NCBI GenBank assembly: GCA_007132635.1 | Contig: SLOG01000019.1 | Coordinates: 1 to 34,919, forward strand | Direction of reading: 5' to 3' | DNA length: 34,919 bases | Origin: Limnochordia bacterium | GTDB lineage: Bacteria; Bacillota; Limnochordia; Darwinibacteriales; SLO01 | Part shown: one piece after another, positions 7,740 to 13,786 of the stretch | How the letters are laid out: each line of letters begins with the position of its first letter | How positions within the stretch are numbered: the first letter of the stretch is position 1 | Notes under the pieces: model-generated | Told to the model about the DNA's origin: nothing | The model's input: the letters and a program-made list of their open reading frames with translations, nothing else | Databases searched by the model: none | Translations under genes and position numbers: made by a program

Positions 7740-7925
7740 TCATTTTTTGCTGCGGAAAACGTTTGTGATATCCAGCGACTCTTTCAGTTCGTTGGTGGTC
7801 TTCCGGTACTCCGTGATTCCGCGGCCCAACGTCTTCGCCGCCTGGGGAAGATTCTTAGGGCCGATGATGACAACCAGCACCACCGCGATCAAAAGCATCT
7901 CCAAAAGCCCAATTCTTCCAAACAT
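7740..7925 (-). CDS. TatA/TatB-like subunit (copy 1)
   Basis: A 61-residue protein starting MFGRIGLLEMLLIAVVLVV, with the hinge IIGPKNLPQAAKTLGRGITE and an amphipathic helix, ending FRSKK. The hinge has Ile-Gly-Pro rather than the Phe-Gly-Pro of the other two copies, and PQAAKTLG recalls TatB (in E. coli LGPQRLPVAVKT). It may therefore supply a TatB-like role in substrate reception, although monoderms often use bifunctional TatA. The ATG at 7925 follows GAGGATGGTGA. It is the promoter-proximal gene of the locus, 52 bases ahead of the short tatA. Confidence 0.88.
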   Translation of the reverse strand: MFGRIGLLEMLLIAVVLVVIIGPKNLPQAAKTLGRGITEYRKTTNELKESLDITNVFRSKK

Positions 7926-8074
7926 ACGTCACCATCCTCAGAGTCAAGCTCCACCGGACCGGAATAATCTCGTAGGCCAACTGCACGAACACTCTATCCA
8001 GATCGCCAAAAGCCTTATGACTGTTCACTTCGTCAAGTGTTTCAAAGATCCTTCTTGACCTCAAGTTACCTCTG

Positions 8075-8195
8075 GAAGGCTTTTGATCTTGCCGATTTTG
8101 CCGAGTGCCGGTTCAGCTCGTTGACCTTAAATGCCACGTAAACGAGGTGCTGTGATGCCCTCGTCGGTGGAAAAACGGAGAGAATCAACGTCTTC
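8075..8195. repeat. Dispersed hairpin element, copy B
   Basis: A 121-base copy in the same orientation as copies A and C. The left arm starts GAAGGC (8075-8080) and the right arm ends GTCTTCC (8190-8196). The inner hairpin pairs CAGCTCGTTGACC (8114-8126) with CGTAAACGAGGTG (8137-8149), with three mismatches, around the loop TTAAATGCCA, identical to that in copy C. It lies upstream of the tat locus. Confidence 0.8.
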
Positions 8196-8241
8196 CTTGA
8201 TAAGTGAGCGAAACAAAAAAGCCGTACTCATTGCCGGCATT

Positions 8242-8253
8242 TTTTGGTAGAAT
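8242..8253 (+). promoter_or_regulatory. Candidate extended -10 promoter for the 8292 gene
   Basis: TTTTTGGTAG followed by AAT gives TAGAAT (8248-8253) with a TG two bases before it, an extended -10 arrangement. No good -35 is present at 17 bases. The same TTTGGTAGAAT string precedes the HU gene at about 13739-13749. Confidence 0.4.
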
Positions 8254-8291
8254 GGTGATAGGAATTCAATTTTGAGAGGAGCGGTACCAAA

Positions 8292-8789
8292 ATGTTTGAT
8301 TCTAATGCTAGTATGATCATGCTGTTCGTTACGATTATCATCGTCGTGCTGACAACAGCTGTCTTGGTACTTCGCTGGTTTATCCACCAAGAACGCATGG
8401 CGCTCATCAAGCATGGGCATGGGCGGCGACTCGAACCCGACGGCGCGGGTTCTTCTGCTTCGAAGACAACACTGGCATGGGGCGTAGGAATTGTTCTCCT
8501 TGGGCTTGCCTTGGTACTGGGTCTGATAACCATAGGCATTGGTCCTTGGCTGTTGTTTGGGCTGATTCCACTCGGTGCTGGGATTGCTCTGATCGCAGCT
8601 CACATGATAACGTCTGGCACTAAGCGACAGGAGGCGGAACCAGCTGCGGAAGACACAGGAGCCTTCGACTCGAAGGTCTCACCCGCCAAGTCTACTCCCG
8701 AAGAGGTCGAGGACAGCATTCCTCCAACAGAAAGTGAGGATATTGAACAGGACGAGTCGAAAAAAGACGAACCGTTTGGGAGATCTTGA
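8292..8789 (+). CDS. Small membrane protein, DUF6249-like
   Basis: A 165-residue protein of unknown function. It has one N-terminal helix (residues about 8-30), then WFIHQERMALIKHGHG, then two further hydrophobic segments (about 60-105), and a long acidic, probably cytoplasmic tail rich in Glu, Asp and Ser. The ERMALIxKG motif after the first helix, followed by paired glycine-rich helices, is the pattern I associate with DUF6249-type proteins; I am moderately sure of that. GAGAGGAG lies upstream of the ATG. The gene stands alone on the plus strand, divergent from the tat locus and convergent with the DUF362 gene, 21 bases apart. Confidence 0.75.
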   Translation: MFDSNASMIMLFVTIIIVVLTTAVLVLRWFIHQERMALIKHGHGRRLEPDGAGSSASKTTLAWGVGIVLLGLALVLGLITIGIGPWLLFGLIPLGAGIALIAAHMITSGTKRQEAEPAAEDTGAFDSKVSPAKSTPEEVEDSIPPTESEDIEQDESKKDEPFGRS

Positions 8790-8810
8790 GCTGCCCTGTC
8801 TCTTCGCATG

Positions 8811-9968
8811 TCATCTTTTGATGGCTTCATAGATCCTCTGTACTGCGCTGCGAAAGACTGAAGAGCGTAACTCGACAGCATCATGGGGGCAGAGTTCATG
8901 GCAGCAGTAGCACTGCACACAGCTGCTCGCATCCACCACATGCTGGCCGTCAATGAAACGAATCGCCTCTACGGGGCAGGCGCGGCGACAGATGCCGCAG
9001 TTGATGCAGCTCGCGGAGTCAATTTTGGGGTAGGCACTGAGCAGCGAGATTCCGGTCTTAGCAGCAAAACCCGGCAGCGGCAGGCCTCTTCTGCGGAAGC
9101 GGAAGTCACTGACAGTCAAGGCTGCTGCCGGTCCTTCTACCTCAAGGGCACTTTCGTCAGACTCGCCCAAGCCTCGCGCTTTGGCCTTAACGAACACCGC
9201 CAAATCACCGGTTGGTATGCCTACTAACCGACACGCTGCGGCATCGACAGCCACTCCGTCGCTTCCAGCAATTAAAGCACCCACATGGCGCGGCGTGCCG
9301 GCGGCCGGGCCATCACCTTCCATGGCAGTAATCCCGTCCATTATGCTCAACCCCGGCGCGGCTAAGGAAAAGATGTCCAAAATATAGTCGCTAAACTGCT
9401 CGAGCCCCGGCGCCTCTTTGTGGTACCACATTTTCCGATTGCCCGGCACACAGCCATACATATTCTTGACGGCCCCCGTGAACACCGTTAGCGAGTGTGT
9501 TTTTAGCTTCGGCATATTTATTACGAGATCTGCCTCGAGCACGGGCTTGGCCAGAACAATAGCACCAAAGGAGTCTCCCCTCGGATTGGGCAGCGACACC
9601 ACTTCCGAACGGTCAAAATTAATGACTTCCACACCCAACTCTTGAGCGACATCAGCGATGCCGCTCACAGCAAATGACTCTGCGGTACGCTCACCGCCAG
9701 GGAATACCCCGCCGGAACTGTCGCCAACCTGAACCCGCGCTCCTACCTCCATTAAGCATTTTGCTACAGCCCAAACCACCACAGGGTGTGTCGTCACCGC
9801 TCTGTTCGGCTCTTTGGGCCCGAGCAGGTTCACTTTTATGAGGACTGTGGAATTGGAGTTAGCCCATGAGGTTATGCCGCCCAACCGTTCAAACAGATGT
9901 CTCACGCGCGCCTCTACTACCTCCCGCCGATAGTCGGGACAGTGTTCCACAACAACGCGGCTAGACAT
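8811..9968 (-). CDS. DUF362 protein with C-terminal 2x[4Fe-4S] ferredoxin domain
   Basis: A 385-residue, probably cytoplasmic iron-sulfur protein. The N-terminal two thirds is DUF362 (LIKVNLLGPKEPNRAVTTHP, VGDSSGGVFPG, VINMPKLKTHSLTVFTGAVK, NMYGCVPGNRKMWYH). The C-terminus has two complete cluster motifs, CINCGICRRACP and CVQCYCCHELCP. Such proteins are common in anaerobes and are presumed to be redox proteins; no precise reaction is known. ATG 9968 follows AGAGGAGG at ideal spacing and overlaps the stop of the YueI-like gene by eight bases, so translation is coupled; the open frame extending to 10022 is spurious. Confidence 0.9.
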   Translation of the reverse strand: MSSRVVVEHCPDYRREVVEARVRHLFERLGGITSWANSNSTVLIKVNLLGPKEPNRAVTTHPVVVWAVAKCLMEVGARVQVGDSSGGVFPGGERTAESFAVSGIADVAQELGVEVINFDRSEVVSLPNPRGDSFGAIVLAKPVLEADLVINMPKLKTHSLTVFTGAVKNMYGCVPGNRKMWYHKEAPGLEQFSDYILDIFSLAAPGLSIMDGITAMEGDGPAAGTPRHVGALIAGSDGVAVDAAACRLVGIPTGDLAVFVKAKARGLGESDESALEVEGPAAALTVSDFRFRRRGLPLPGFAAKTGISLLSAYPKIDSASCINCGICRRACPVEAIRFIDGQHVVDASSCVQCYCCHELCPHDAVELRSSVFRSAVQRIYEAIKR

Positions 9969-10350
9969 CGTTGGCCTCCTCTGCCAGAACCTTCGCGACA
10001 TCGATGGCCTCAGCAGCCACAACGACGGCTGCGGTACCCCCGTGGAAATTGGGGTTACTCGTCAGTGTAAAATCTAGGCCTTTTTGCTGCGCTTGTTTGA
10101 TAAACGGCATCGTCTGCGAGGACGCCTTGCTGTGAATCACCAGCTCATCAGCCCTATCATCACGGATGGCCTCCTCCATAGCGTTTTTTCCGACCGAACT
10201 GCGAAGCTGCTCAAACGTCACCGCCTGCAATACTCTCTCTCGGAAAAAGCCCAAAAACCTGCGCTTCTCCTCGCGGCGCAGCTGCGGGCTGCCCTGCATG
10301 CCGGCCGAAACTGTTCGCTCAAGCTCAGCCTTCTTTTGGTTGTTTGCCAA
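9961..10350 (-). CDS. YueI-like protein (DUF1694)
   Basis: A 129-residue protein matching the DUF1694/YueI family of Firmicutes: the GSPQLRREEKRRFLGFFRER block, VLQAVTFEQL, DELVIHSKAS, and the C-terminal AAVVVAAEAIDVAKVLAEE. Function is unknown; the fold is reported as related to ribosomal L7Ae/L30e-type proteins, which I recall only loosely. The sole upstream start is TTG 10350, because a TGA sits two codons before it; this start gives the expected ~19 residues before the GSP block. A perfect Shine-Dalgarno lies 33 bases upstream, with a hairpin in between (separate entry). It overlaps the DUF362 gene by eight bases and lies 83 bases after the exported rhodanese. Confidence 0.82.
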   Translation of the reverse strand: MANNQKKAELERTVSAGMQGSPQLRREEKRRFLGFFRERVLQAVTFEQLRSSVGKNAMEEAIRDDRADELVIHSKASSQTMPFIKQAQQKGLDFTLTSNPNFHGGTAAVVVAAEAIDVAKVLAEEANDV

Positions 10351-10390
10351 TACGACTCACTGCTGCAAGAACAGCAGTGATCACCTCCTT
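10351..10390 (-). promoter_or_regulatory. Shine-Dalgarno separated from TTG start by a hairpin
   Basis: On the minus strand AAGGAGGTGATCA (10390-10378) fully complements the 16S rRNA tail, but the only usable start (TTG 10350) is 33 bases after AGGAGG. Between them TCACTGCTG (10380-10372) and CAGCAGTGA (10365-10357) form a 9-bp perfect hairpin with loop TTCTTG. Folding would cut the effective spacing to about nine bases, which is optimal. This suggests a hairpin-bridged, possibly regulated ribosome site. Confidence 0.6.
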
Positions 10391-10399
10391 AGCTTTGAA

Positions 10400-10434
10400 A
10401 CCAATTTTCCGGAAAGTTCCGGAGGGCTATTGGT
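10400..10434. other. Inverted repeat between rhodanese and YueI-like genes
   Basis: ACCAAT (10400-10405) pairs with ATTGGT (10429-10434), enclosing two copies of TTCCGGA that can also pair. The outer arm touches the rhodanese stop codon. No T-run follows on the minus strand, so it may be an RNA processing or stability element rather than a terminator. Confidence 0.4.
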
Positions 10435-10826
10435 TATTGAGGAATCTCTATCTCGCCCTGCCAGCCAAGCATGCCATCAACTAGATTATCCACGCGTGTG
10501 AATCCCATCTCCTGCAGAATGCCCTGCGCCACCCGACTCCGGTTTCCGCTGCGGCACACAGTCACAATCCAGGTATCCCGATCCAACTCGGCGATCATCG
10601 GATCATCGGCAAGCTGACCTCCCGGGATTGGGTGAGCATTAGGAATGATCCCGAGCGCATGCTCATGCGGCTCCCGGACATCAATGACAACCACAGCTTC
10701 ACCGTATTCCAAAAGTTCTTGGAGTTCCTCTGCAGACATGTCGCCAGCCTCAGAAAACGGAAACGGAAGAAACAGACTCCCTGCCAATAGAGTAACCATC
10801 GCAGCAAAAATGACCTTTATCTTCAT
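10434..10826 (-). CDS. Exported rhodanese-like sulfurtransferase
   Basis: A 130-residue single-domain rhodanese. The N-terminus (MKIKVIFAAMVTLLAGSLFL, then PFPFSEAGD) is a signal peptide or membrane anchor, so the domain acts outside the membrane. The domain has VVVIDVREPHEHALGIIPNA, the active-site loop CRSGNRS with Cys91, and a C-terminal VDGMLGWQGEI. Rhodaneses carry persulfide sulfur on the active-site Cys. ATG 10826 follows GGGAGG at eight bases; the frame extends to 10892 but that part lacks a ribosome site. It is first in a probable unit with the YueI-like and ferredoxin genes, hinting at a redox or sulfur role (inference). Confidence 0.88.
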   Translation of the reverse strand: MKIKVIFAAMVTLLAGSLFLPFPFSEAGDMSAEELQELLEYGEAVVVIDVREPHEHALGIIPNAHPIPGGQLADDPMIAELDRDTWIVTVCRSGNRSRVAQGILQEMGFTRVDNLVDGMLGWQGEIEIPQ

Positions 10827-10957
10827 CGCGTCTACCTCCCTTATTGTTCTTGCTCCTAAAGGAAATCCACAATTTCCCTCTCGTCTGATCAAAAAAAGGC
10901 CTATCCGGGAGCGCGTGTTTCACAAACATTGCGGACACTCACCCATCGTTAGGCCTA

Positions 10958-11046
10958 GAAGGCAGTTGATTTTCTCGGTTTTGACGAGTGCCGGTTCACC
11001 TCGTTTACCTTAAATGCCAGGTAAACGAGGTGCTGTGATGCCCTCG
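10958..11046. repeat. Dispersed hairpin element, truncated copy C
   Basis: This copy keeps the left arm (GAAGGC then TTGATTTTCTC) and the inner hairpin, but homology stops at CCCTCG (11041-11046) and the right arm is missing. The inner stem is perfect: CACCTCGTTTACC (10997-11009) with GGTAAACGAGGTG (11020-11032), loop TTAAATGCCA. Only 19 bases separate its broken end from the tRNA-Leu 3' end. Confidence 0.8.
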
Positions 11047-11065
11047 GGAGACTGCCAATTTCCAT

Positions 11066-11153
11066 TGGTGCCGGGAGCGGGACTTGAACCCGCACGAGCG
11101 AAGTGCCCAACGGATTTTAAGTCCGCAGCGTCTGCCGATTCCGCCACCCCGGC
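11066..11153 (-). tRNA. tRNA-Leu (anticodon UAA), CCA encoded
   Basis: The minus strand folds as a class II tRNA. The acceptor stem GCCGGGG pairs with TCCCGGC (one G-T), followed by discriminator A and an encoded CCA. The anticodon arm GCGGA-CTTAAAA-TCCGT gives anticodon TAA. The variable arm TGGGCACTTCGCTCGT is long, as expected for leucine, and the T arm is GCGGG-TTCAAGT-CCCGC. It has its own near-consensus promoter and lies downstream of the Ppx/GppA gene. Confidence 0.96.
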
Positions 11154-11168
11154 ATTCTAACAAAACCA

Positions 11169-11197
11169 ATTATAGTACAGATCAATGCACTAGTCAA
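11169..11197 (-). promoter_or_regulatory. Sigma-A promoter for tRNA-Leu
   Basis: On the minus strand TTGACT (11197-11192) and a perfect TATAAT (11174-11169) are separated by exactly 17 bases. The -35 box overlaps the end of the upstream phosphatase gene. The start point would be only a few bases before the tRNA 5' end. Confidence 0.85.
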
Positions 11198-12119
11198 CGA
11201 CTGCCGACTGCAGAATCAGGCCTTGCAGCAGATCACTATCCACCACCATCACAGACCCCGCACGGAAGTGCTCCATAAGCCCAAGGAGAATGCTCAGGCC
11301 GGCTACAATAACATCTTCCCGACCCGGCACTAAACCAATAACTTTGGAGCGGTCTGCTAAGGTCATTCTGCGCAGACGTTCACGCATGTCAGCGATTGTT
11401 TCCTTCGTGTGTATGGTTCGGGTTACTGATAGGGCATCATAAGCAGCCAACCCCAACGCTACAGCCGCCATGGTCGTGGCCGTTCCGCCCACGGCCACCA
11501 AGACAGCGGCTCCAGCCTCCTCATAGGACGGAAGTTCATCTGCCAGTTGGGTGCGCACACTCAATTGCAGCCTCGCCACTTCGTCGTCAGGCACAGGATG
11601 GCTAGTGATCCACTTCTCGGTCATACGAACGGAGCCTAACTGCAAGCTGTAAGCCGCGAGTACCGTCCCGTCCGAAATGCCAACGACGACCTCTGAGCTG
11701 CCGCCGCCGATATCAGTGACAATAATTTTGGTGCTGCCGCCTAGCGAAGACCCAGCAGCGTCAACAGCACCCAGAAAGGACAGCTGCGCCTCTTCGTCGC
11801 CGCCCAAGATGCGAACCTCCCAACCCACGCGCCGACGAATCTGATCCGCAAACTCATCCCGGTTGGCACTGTCCCGCACTGCACTTGTAGCGGTTAACTG
11901 CACAGTTGACACGGGCAGCGAACTAACAATCTCGCGGTACTCTTCCAAGGCCTGGAGCGTACGTTCCATGGCCGCTTCTGCCAGGCATCCCTGCCTATCT
12001 ACGTCCTGTCCCAAACGCGTTATGCGAAGTTCATGCCGCACCGGGATGAGTTGTTTCTCCTGCAGATTCGCCACCAGAAGTCGAACGGAATTCGTCCCGA
12101 TATCCATGACAGCATGCAC
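11190..12119 (-). CDS. Ppx/GppA-family phosphatase
   Basis: Members degrade polyphosphate or remove the 5' phosphate of pppGpp, using an actin-like (ASKHA) fold. This 309-residue protein is the short two-domain type without a C-terminal HD extension. Visible motifs are AVMDIGTNSVRLLVA at the N-terminus, the EEAQLSFLG block, the phosphate-binding VTDIGGGSSEVVV, and AVGGTATTMAA. I chose GTG 12119, seven bases after GGGAG; the frame continues to GTG 12149 inside the upstream gene. With the chosen start, four bases separate it from the DUF501 stop. Exopolyphosphatase versus pppGpp phosphatase cannot be told from sequence. Confidence 0.88.
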   Translation of the reverse strand: MHAVMDIGTNSVRLLVANLQEKQLIPVRHELRITRLGQDVDRQGCLAEAAMERTLQALEEYREIVSSLPVSTVQLTATSAVRDSANRDEFADQIRRRVGWEVRILGGDEEAQLSFLGAVDAAGSSLGGSTKIIVTDIGGGSSEVVVGISDGTVLAAYSLQLGSVRMTEKWITSHPVPDDEVARLQLSVRTQLADELPSYEEAGAAVLVAVGGTATTMAAVALGLAAYDALSVTRTIHTKETIADMRERLRRMTLADRSKVIGLVPGREDVIVAGLSILLGLMEHFRAGSVMVVDSDLLQGLILQSAVVD

Positions 12120-12123
12120 AGAC

Positions 12124-12693
12124 TCACTCCCTCTCACGGCCGCAGTCACCCGAAGAACAGCATGTGATATTGTTCAGCATATCCAACACCTTGGCGCCAA
12201 TAACATTGTATCCTCGGCCGAGATGATCGGCCACATGGCAGTGCAGGCATTTGACACCATCGCGATTGCGGATGCCTCCCACGCCGCTGCTGGTTAACAC
12301 TTTATGGCGGTTCGGGTATTTCTCATGAAACGACCGCAGAACATCGTCCGGCACCAAGCCCGCCCTCATGGCAGCATACGTTTCGTGTTCCGTTTCTAGT
12401 TGATGCAGAAAGGACTCGTCCTCCCCTGTCATGGCTTGAAATCGCCCAATCCATCCCTCGCTTTCTAGAGAAGCCACACGGCGGCGCAGATACGGACAGG
12501 TCAGCCAAAACAGAGTCGGAAACACCTTCACGTCTTCCATTTGTGTGCTCATAGGCCGATTAGCTATAACCTGAGGAAACCCGTACGAACAGCGAACCGC
12601 TATCCCAATGACTCCACGCGGCTTCCGATCCAGCTGCTTGACAATAATCTGGTGGTCACCCGCTGAAACCGGTTCCCACTTATCGTTATTCAA
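12124..12693 (-). CDS. DUF501 protein
   Basis: A 189-residue protein of the DUF501 family, function unknown. Family blocks visible: GVIGIAVRCSYGFPQVIANR, then VFPTLFWLTCPYLRRRVASL, then GVKCLHCHVADHLGRGYNVIG. Cysteines and histidines in these blocks could bind metal (inference). TTG 12693 directly after an in-frame stop is the only early start, with AAGGGAG ten to thirteen bases upstream. In actinobacteria DUF501 is typically found in the order eno, ftsB/divIC, DUF501, ppx; here it lies between yabR and the Ppx/GppA gene, downstream of a DivIC-like gene. Confidence 0.87.
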   Translation of the reverse strand: MNNDKWEPVSAGDHQIIVKQLDRKPRGVIGIAVRCSYGFPQVIANRPMSTQMEDVKVFPTLFWLTCPYLRRRVASLESEGWIGRFQAMTGEDESFLHQLETEHETYAAMRAGLVPDDVLRSFHEKYPNRHKVLTSSGVGGIRNRDGVKCLHCHVADHLGRGYNVIGAKVLDMLNNITCCSSGDCGRERE

Positions 12694-12735
12694 CTAGTTT
12701 GTGCTCCCTTCAACAGAAATCATTGTATCCCTGTA

Positions 12736-12763
12736 CCAAAGAAAAACATCCCCGAAGGGATGT
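12736..12763 (-). terminator. Intrinsic terminator after yabR
   Basis: On the minus strand ACATCCC, loop TTCG and GGGATGT form a 7-bp stem (12763-12746), followed directly by a T-rich tract (TTTTCTTT). It separates yabR from DUF501. Confidence 0.85.
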
Positions 12764-12791
12764 AAGCCTCTGCATTGAAAGGCAAAGTATA

Positions 12792-13187
12792 CTACTTAGC
12801 GCCCCTGCCTCCTCGCTTCGAATCTTGATTTCTCTTCAGACTCTGCTGACGCTCTTCGCTGTCCTTCAGAAAGCGAGACAATCGGTCTTCGAAGCCAATA
12901 CCGCTGTTGGGTTTCCTTCTATTGCGAGAGAATTTGTTTGCCGTACTCTGGGGTTTTGGGTTCACCTGCTTTATGGAAAGTCCAATCTTGCCCTCGGAAA
13001 CATTAATGACCTTGACTTTGACTGTTTCGTCTTGTTTTAGGTACTCGTTGATATCCTTCACATAGGCATCAGCCACTTCGGAGATGTGAACAAGACCAGT
13101 CTTACCATCGGACAGCTCCACAAAAGCGCCAAAATTGGTGATCCCAGTAACCTTTCCCTCGACAATACTGCCGACATCGATTGCCAT
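12792..13187 (-). CDS. yabR: S1 RNA-binding domain protein, YabR/GSP13-like
   Basis: A 131-residue protein with one S1 domain (residues about 4-75): IDVGSIVEGKVTGITNFGAF, then SDGKTGLVHISEVADAYVKDI, then VKVKVINVSEGKIGLSIK. It ends in a basic, low-complexity tail (RNRRKP, KRGGRGAK) suited to RNA contact. B. subtilis YabR, encoded just after divIC, has the same architecture. Such proteins associate with ribosomes or RNA. AGGAGG lies 13 bases before the ATG. It has its own perfect promoter upstream and a terminator downstream, so it can be expressed independently of divIC. Confidence 0.9.
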   Translation of the reverse strand: MAIDVGSIVEGKVTGITNFGAFVELSDGKTGLVHISEVADAYVKDINEYLKQDETVKVKVINVSEGKIGLSIKQVNPKPQSTANKFSRNRRKPNSGIGFEDRLSRFLKDSEERQQSLKRNQDSKRGGRGAK

Positions 13188-13244
13188 ACGTTAATAAATT
13201 CCTCCTCGTAGGTTTTGCCGTTTGCAGGGCACGCGGCTACCTGT

Positions 13245-13273
13245 ATTATACATTATCGGAATATTAGTGTCAA
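13245..13273 (-). promoter_or_regulatory. Perfect consensus sigma-A promoter for yabR
   Basis: On the minus strand TTGACA (13273-13268), a 17-base spacer, and TATAAT (13250-13245): consensus at every position. The resulting leader before yabR is about 50 bases and can form a small GCCG/CGGC hairpin. Confidence 0.92.
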
Positions 13274-13291
13274 CGCGCCCGCGCCACATTT

Positions 13292-13618
13292 TCAGTCGTC
13301 GGGGATCGGCTGAGACAGAATATACAGCTCCTCACCCGGTTTCACTAAGCCTAGCTCCTCCCGAGCCATTCGTTCGATATACTCAGCCGACTGGAGACGC
13401 TCCAGTTCACTGCGGATCTTTTCGTTGCGGATTTCAACAGCCCGAATGCGGCTCTCCACTTCTGCCAGTTCCTGCTTGAGCTGATAGCTCCGCACAAACC
13501 CTTGTCCGAAGGTCCAGACCAGCCAAACAGCAAGCCCGATCAGAAGCAGGGTACCCCAGCGAATACGGCGCCTCGGTGGTCTCGCCTTCACATCATAGAG
13601 TCGTCCCTTCCCTGCCAT
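13292..13618 (-). CDS. divIC: DivIC/FtsB-like septum formation initiator
   Basis: A 108-residue bitopic membrane protein of the DivIC/FtsB family, which links the divisome to septal peptidoglycan synthesis. A basic cytoplasmic N-terminus (KARPPRRRIRW) precedes one membrane helix (about residues 21-40). An extracellular coiled coil with Glu/Leu heptads follows (LKQELAEVESRIRAVEIRN), then the family's C-terminal block YIERMAREELGLVKPGEELY. ATG 13618 follows AGAGGTGG; the open frame to 13753 is implausible upstream sequence. It is divergent from hup and precedes yabR, the B. subtilis order. Confidence 0.88.
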   Translation of the reverse strand: MAGKGRLYDVKARPPRRRIRWGTLLLIGLAVWLVWTFGQGFVRSYQLKQELAEVESRIRAVEIRNEKIRSELERLQSAEYIERMAREELGLVKPGEELYILSQPIPDD

Positions 13619-13738
13619 CCAACCACCTCTTGTGATTTCTCTTCGCTGCAGGGCCTCAGGATCCTGCTTGAGTATAGAAACACCTCGAAATGCCGATTTT
13701 TTCGGGAAAATCCGTTGAACAGGAAGGACAAAGCAAGA

Positions 13739-13749
13739 TTTGGTAGAAT
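13739..13749 (+). promoter_or_regulatory. Candidate extended -10 promoter for hup
   Basis: TTTGGTAGAAT contains TAGAAT (13744-13749) with an upstream TG. The only -35-like hexamer, TTGAAC (13715-13720), is 23 bases away, too far for normal spacing. The extended -10 may compensate. Confidence 0.45.
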
Positions 13750-13786
13750 ACACTGTACGTATCTTTGTATCGAAGGAGGTTAAAGA

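Larger units (their letters stand above)
7926..8291. other. Gene-free divergent region containing repeat copy B
   Basis: These 366 bases separate the leftward tat locus from the rightward membrane-protein gene. They hold repeat copy B (8075-8195), then a possible two-way terminator at about 8215-8246 (A-run, GCCG, short loop, CGGC, T-run), and the likely promoter of the 8292 gene. Positions 7926-8064 have an open minus-strand frame without family resemblance, which I do not call a gene. Confidence 0.6.

Noticed and set aside
7855..8064. 69-codon minus-strand frame upstream of tat
   Set aside because: Overlaps the TatA/B-like coding sequence in another frame, no homology and no convincing ribosome site. 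It might be a decayed fragment, but this cannot be shown.
10870..10957. Eight-codon ORF MGECPQCL and a T-run on the minus strand upstream of the rhodanese gene
   Set aside because: Far too short to support, and the T-run has no GC-rich stem directly before it.
6604..11046. The three repeats as a CRISPR array
   Set aside because: Copies are over 100 bases long, lie in separate intergenic regions kilobases apart, and have genes rather than spacers between them; no cas genes.
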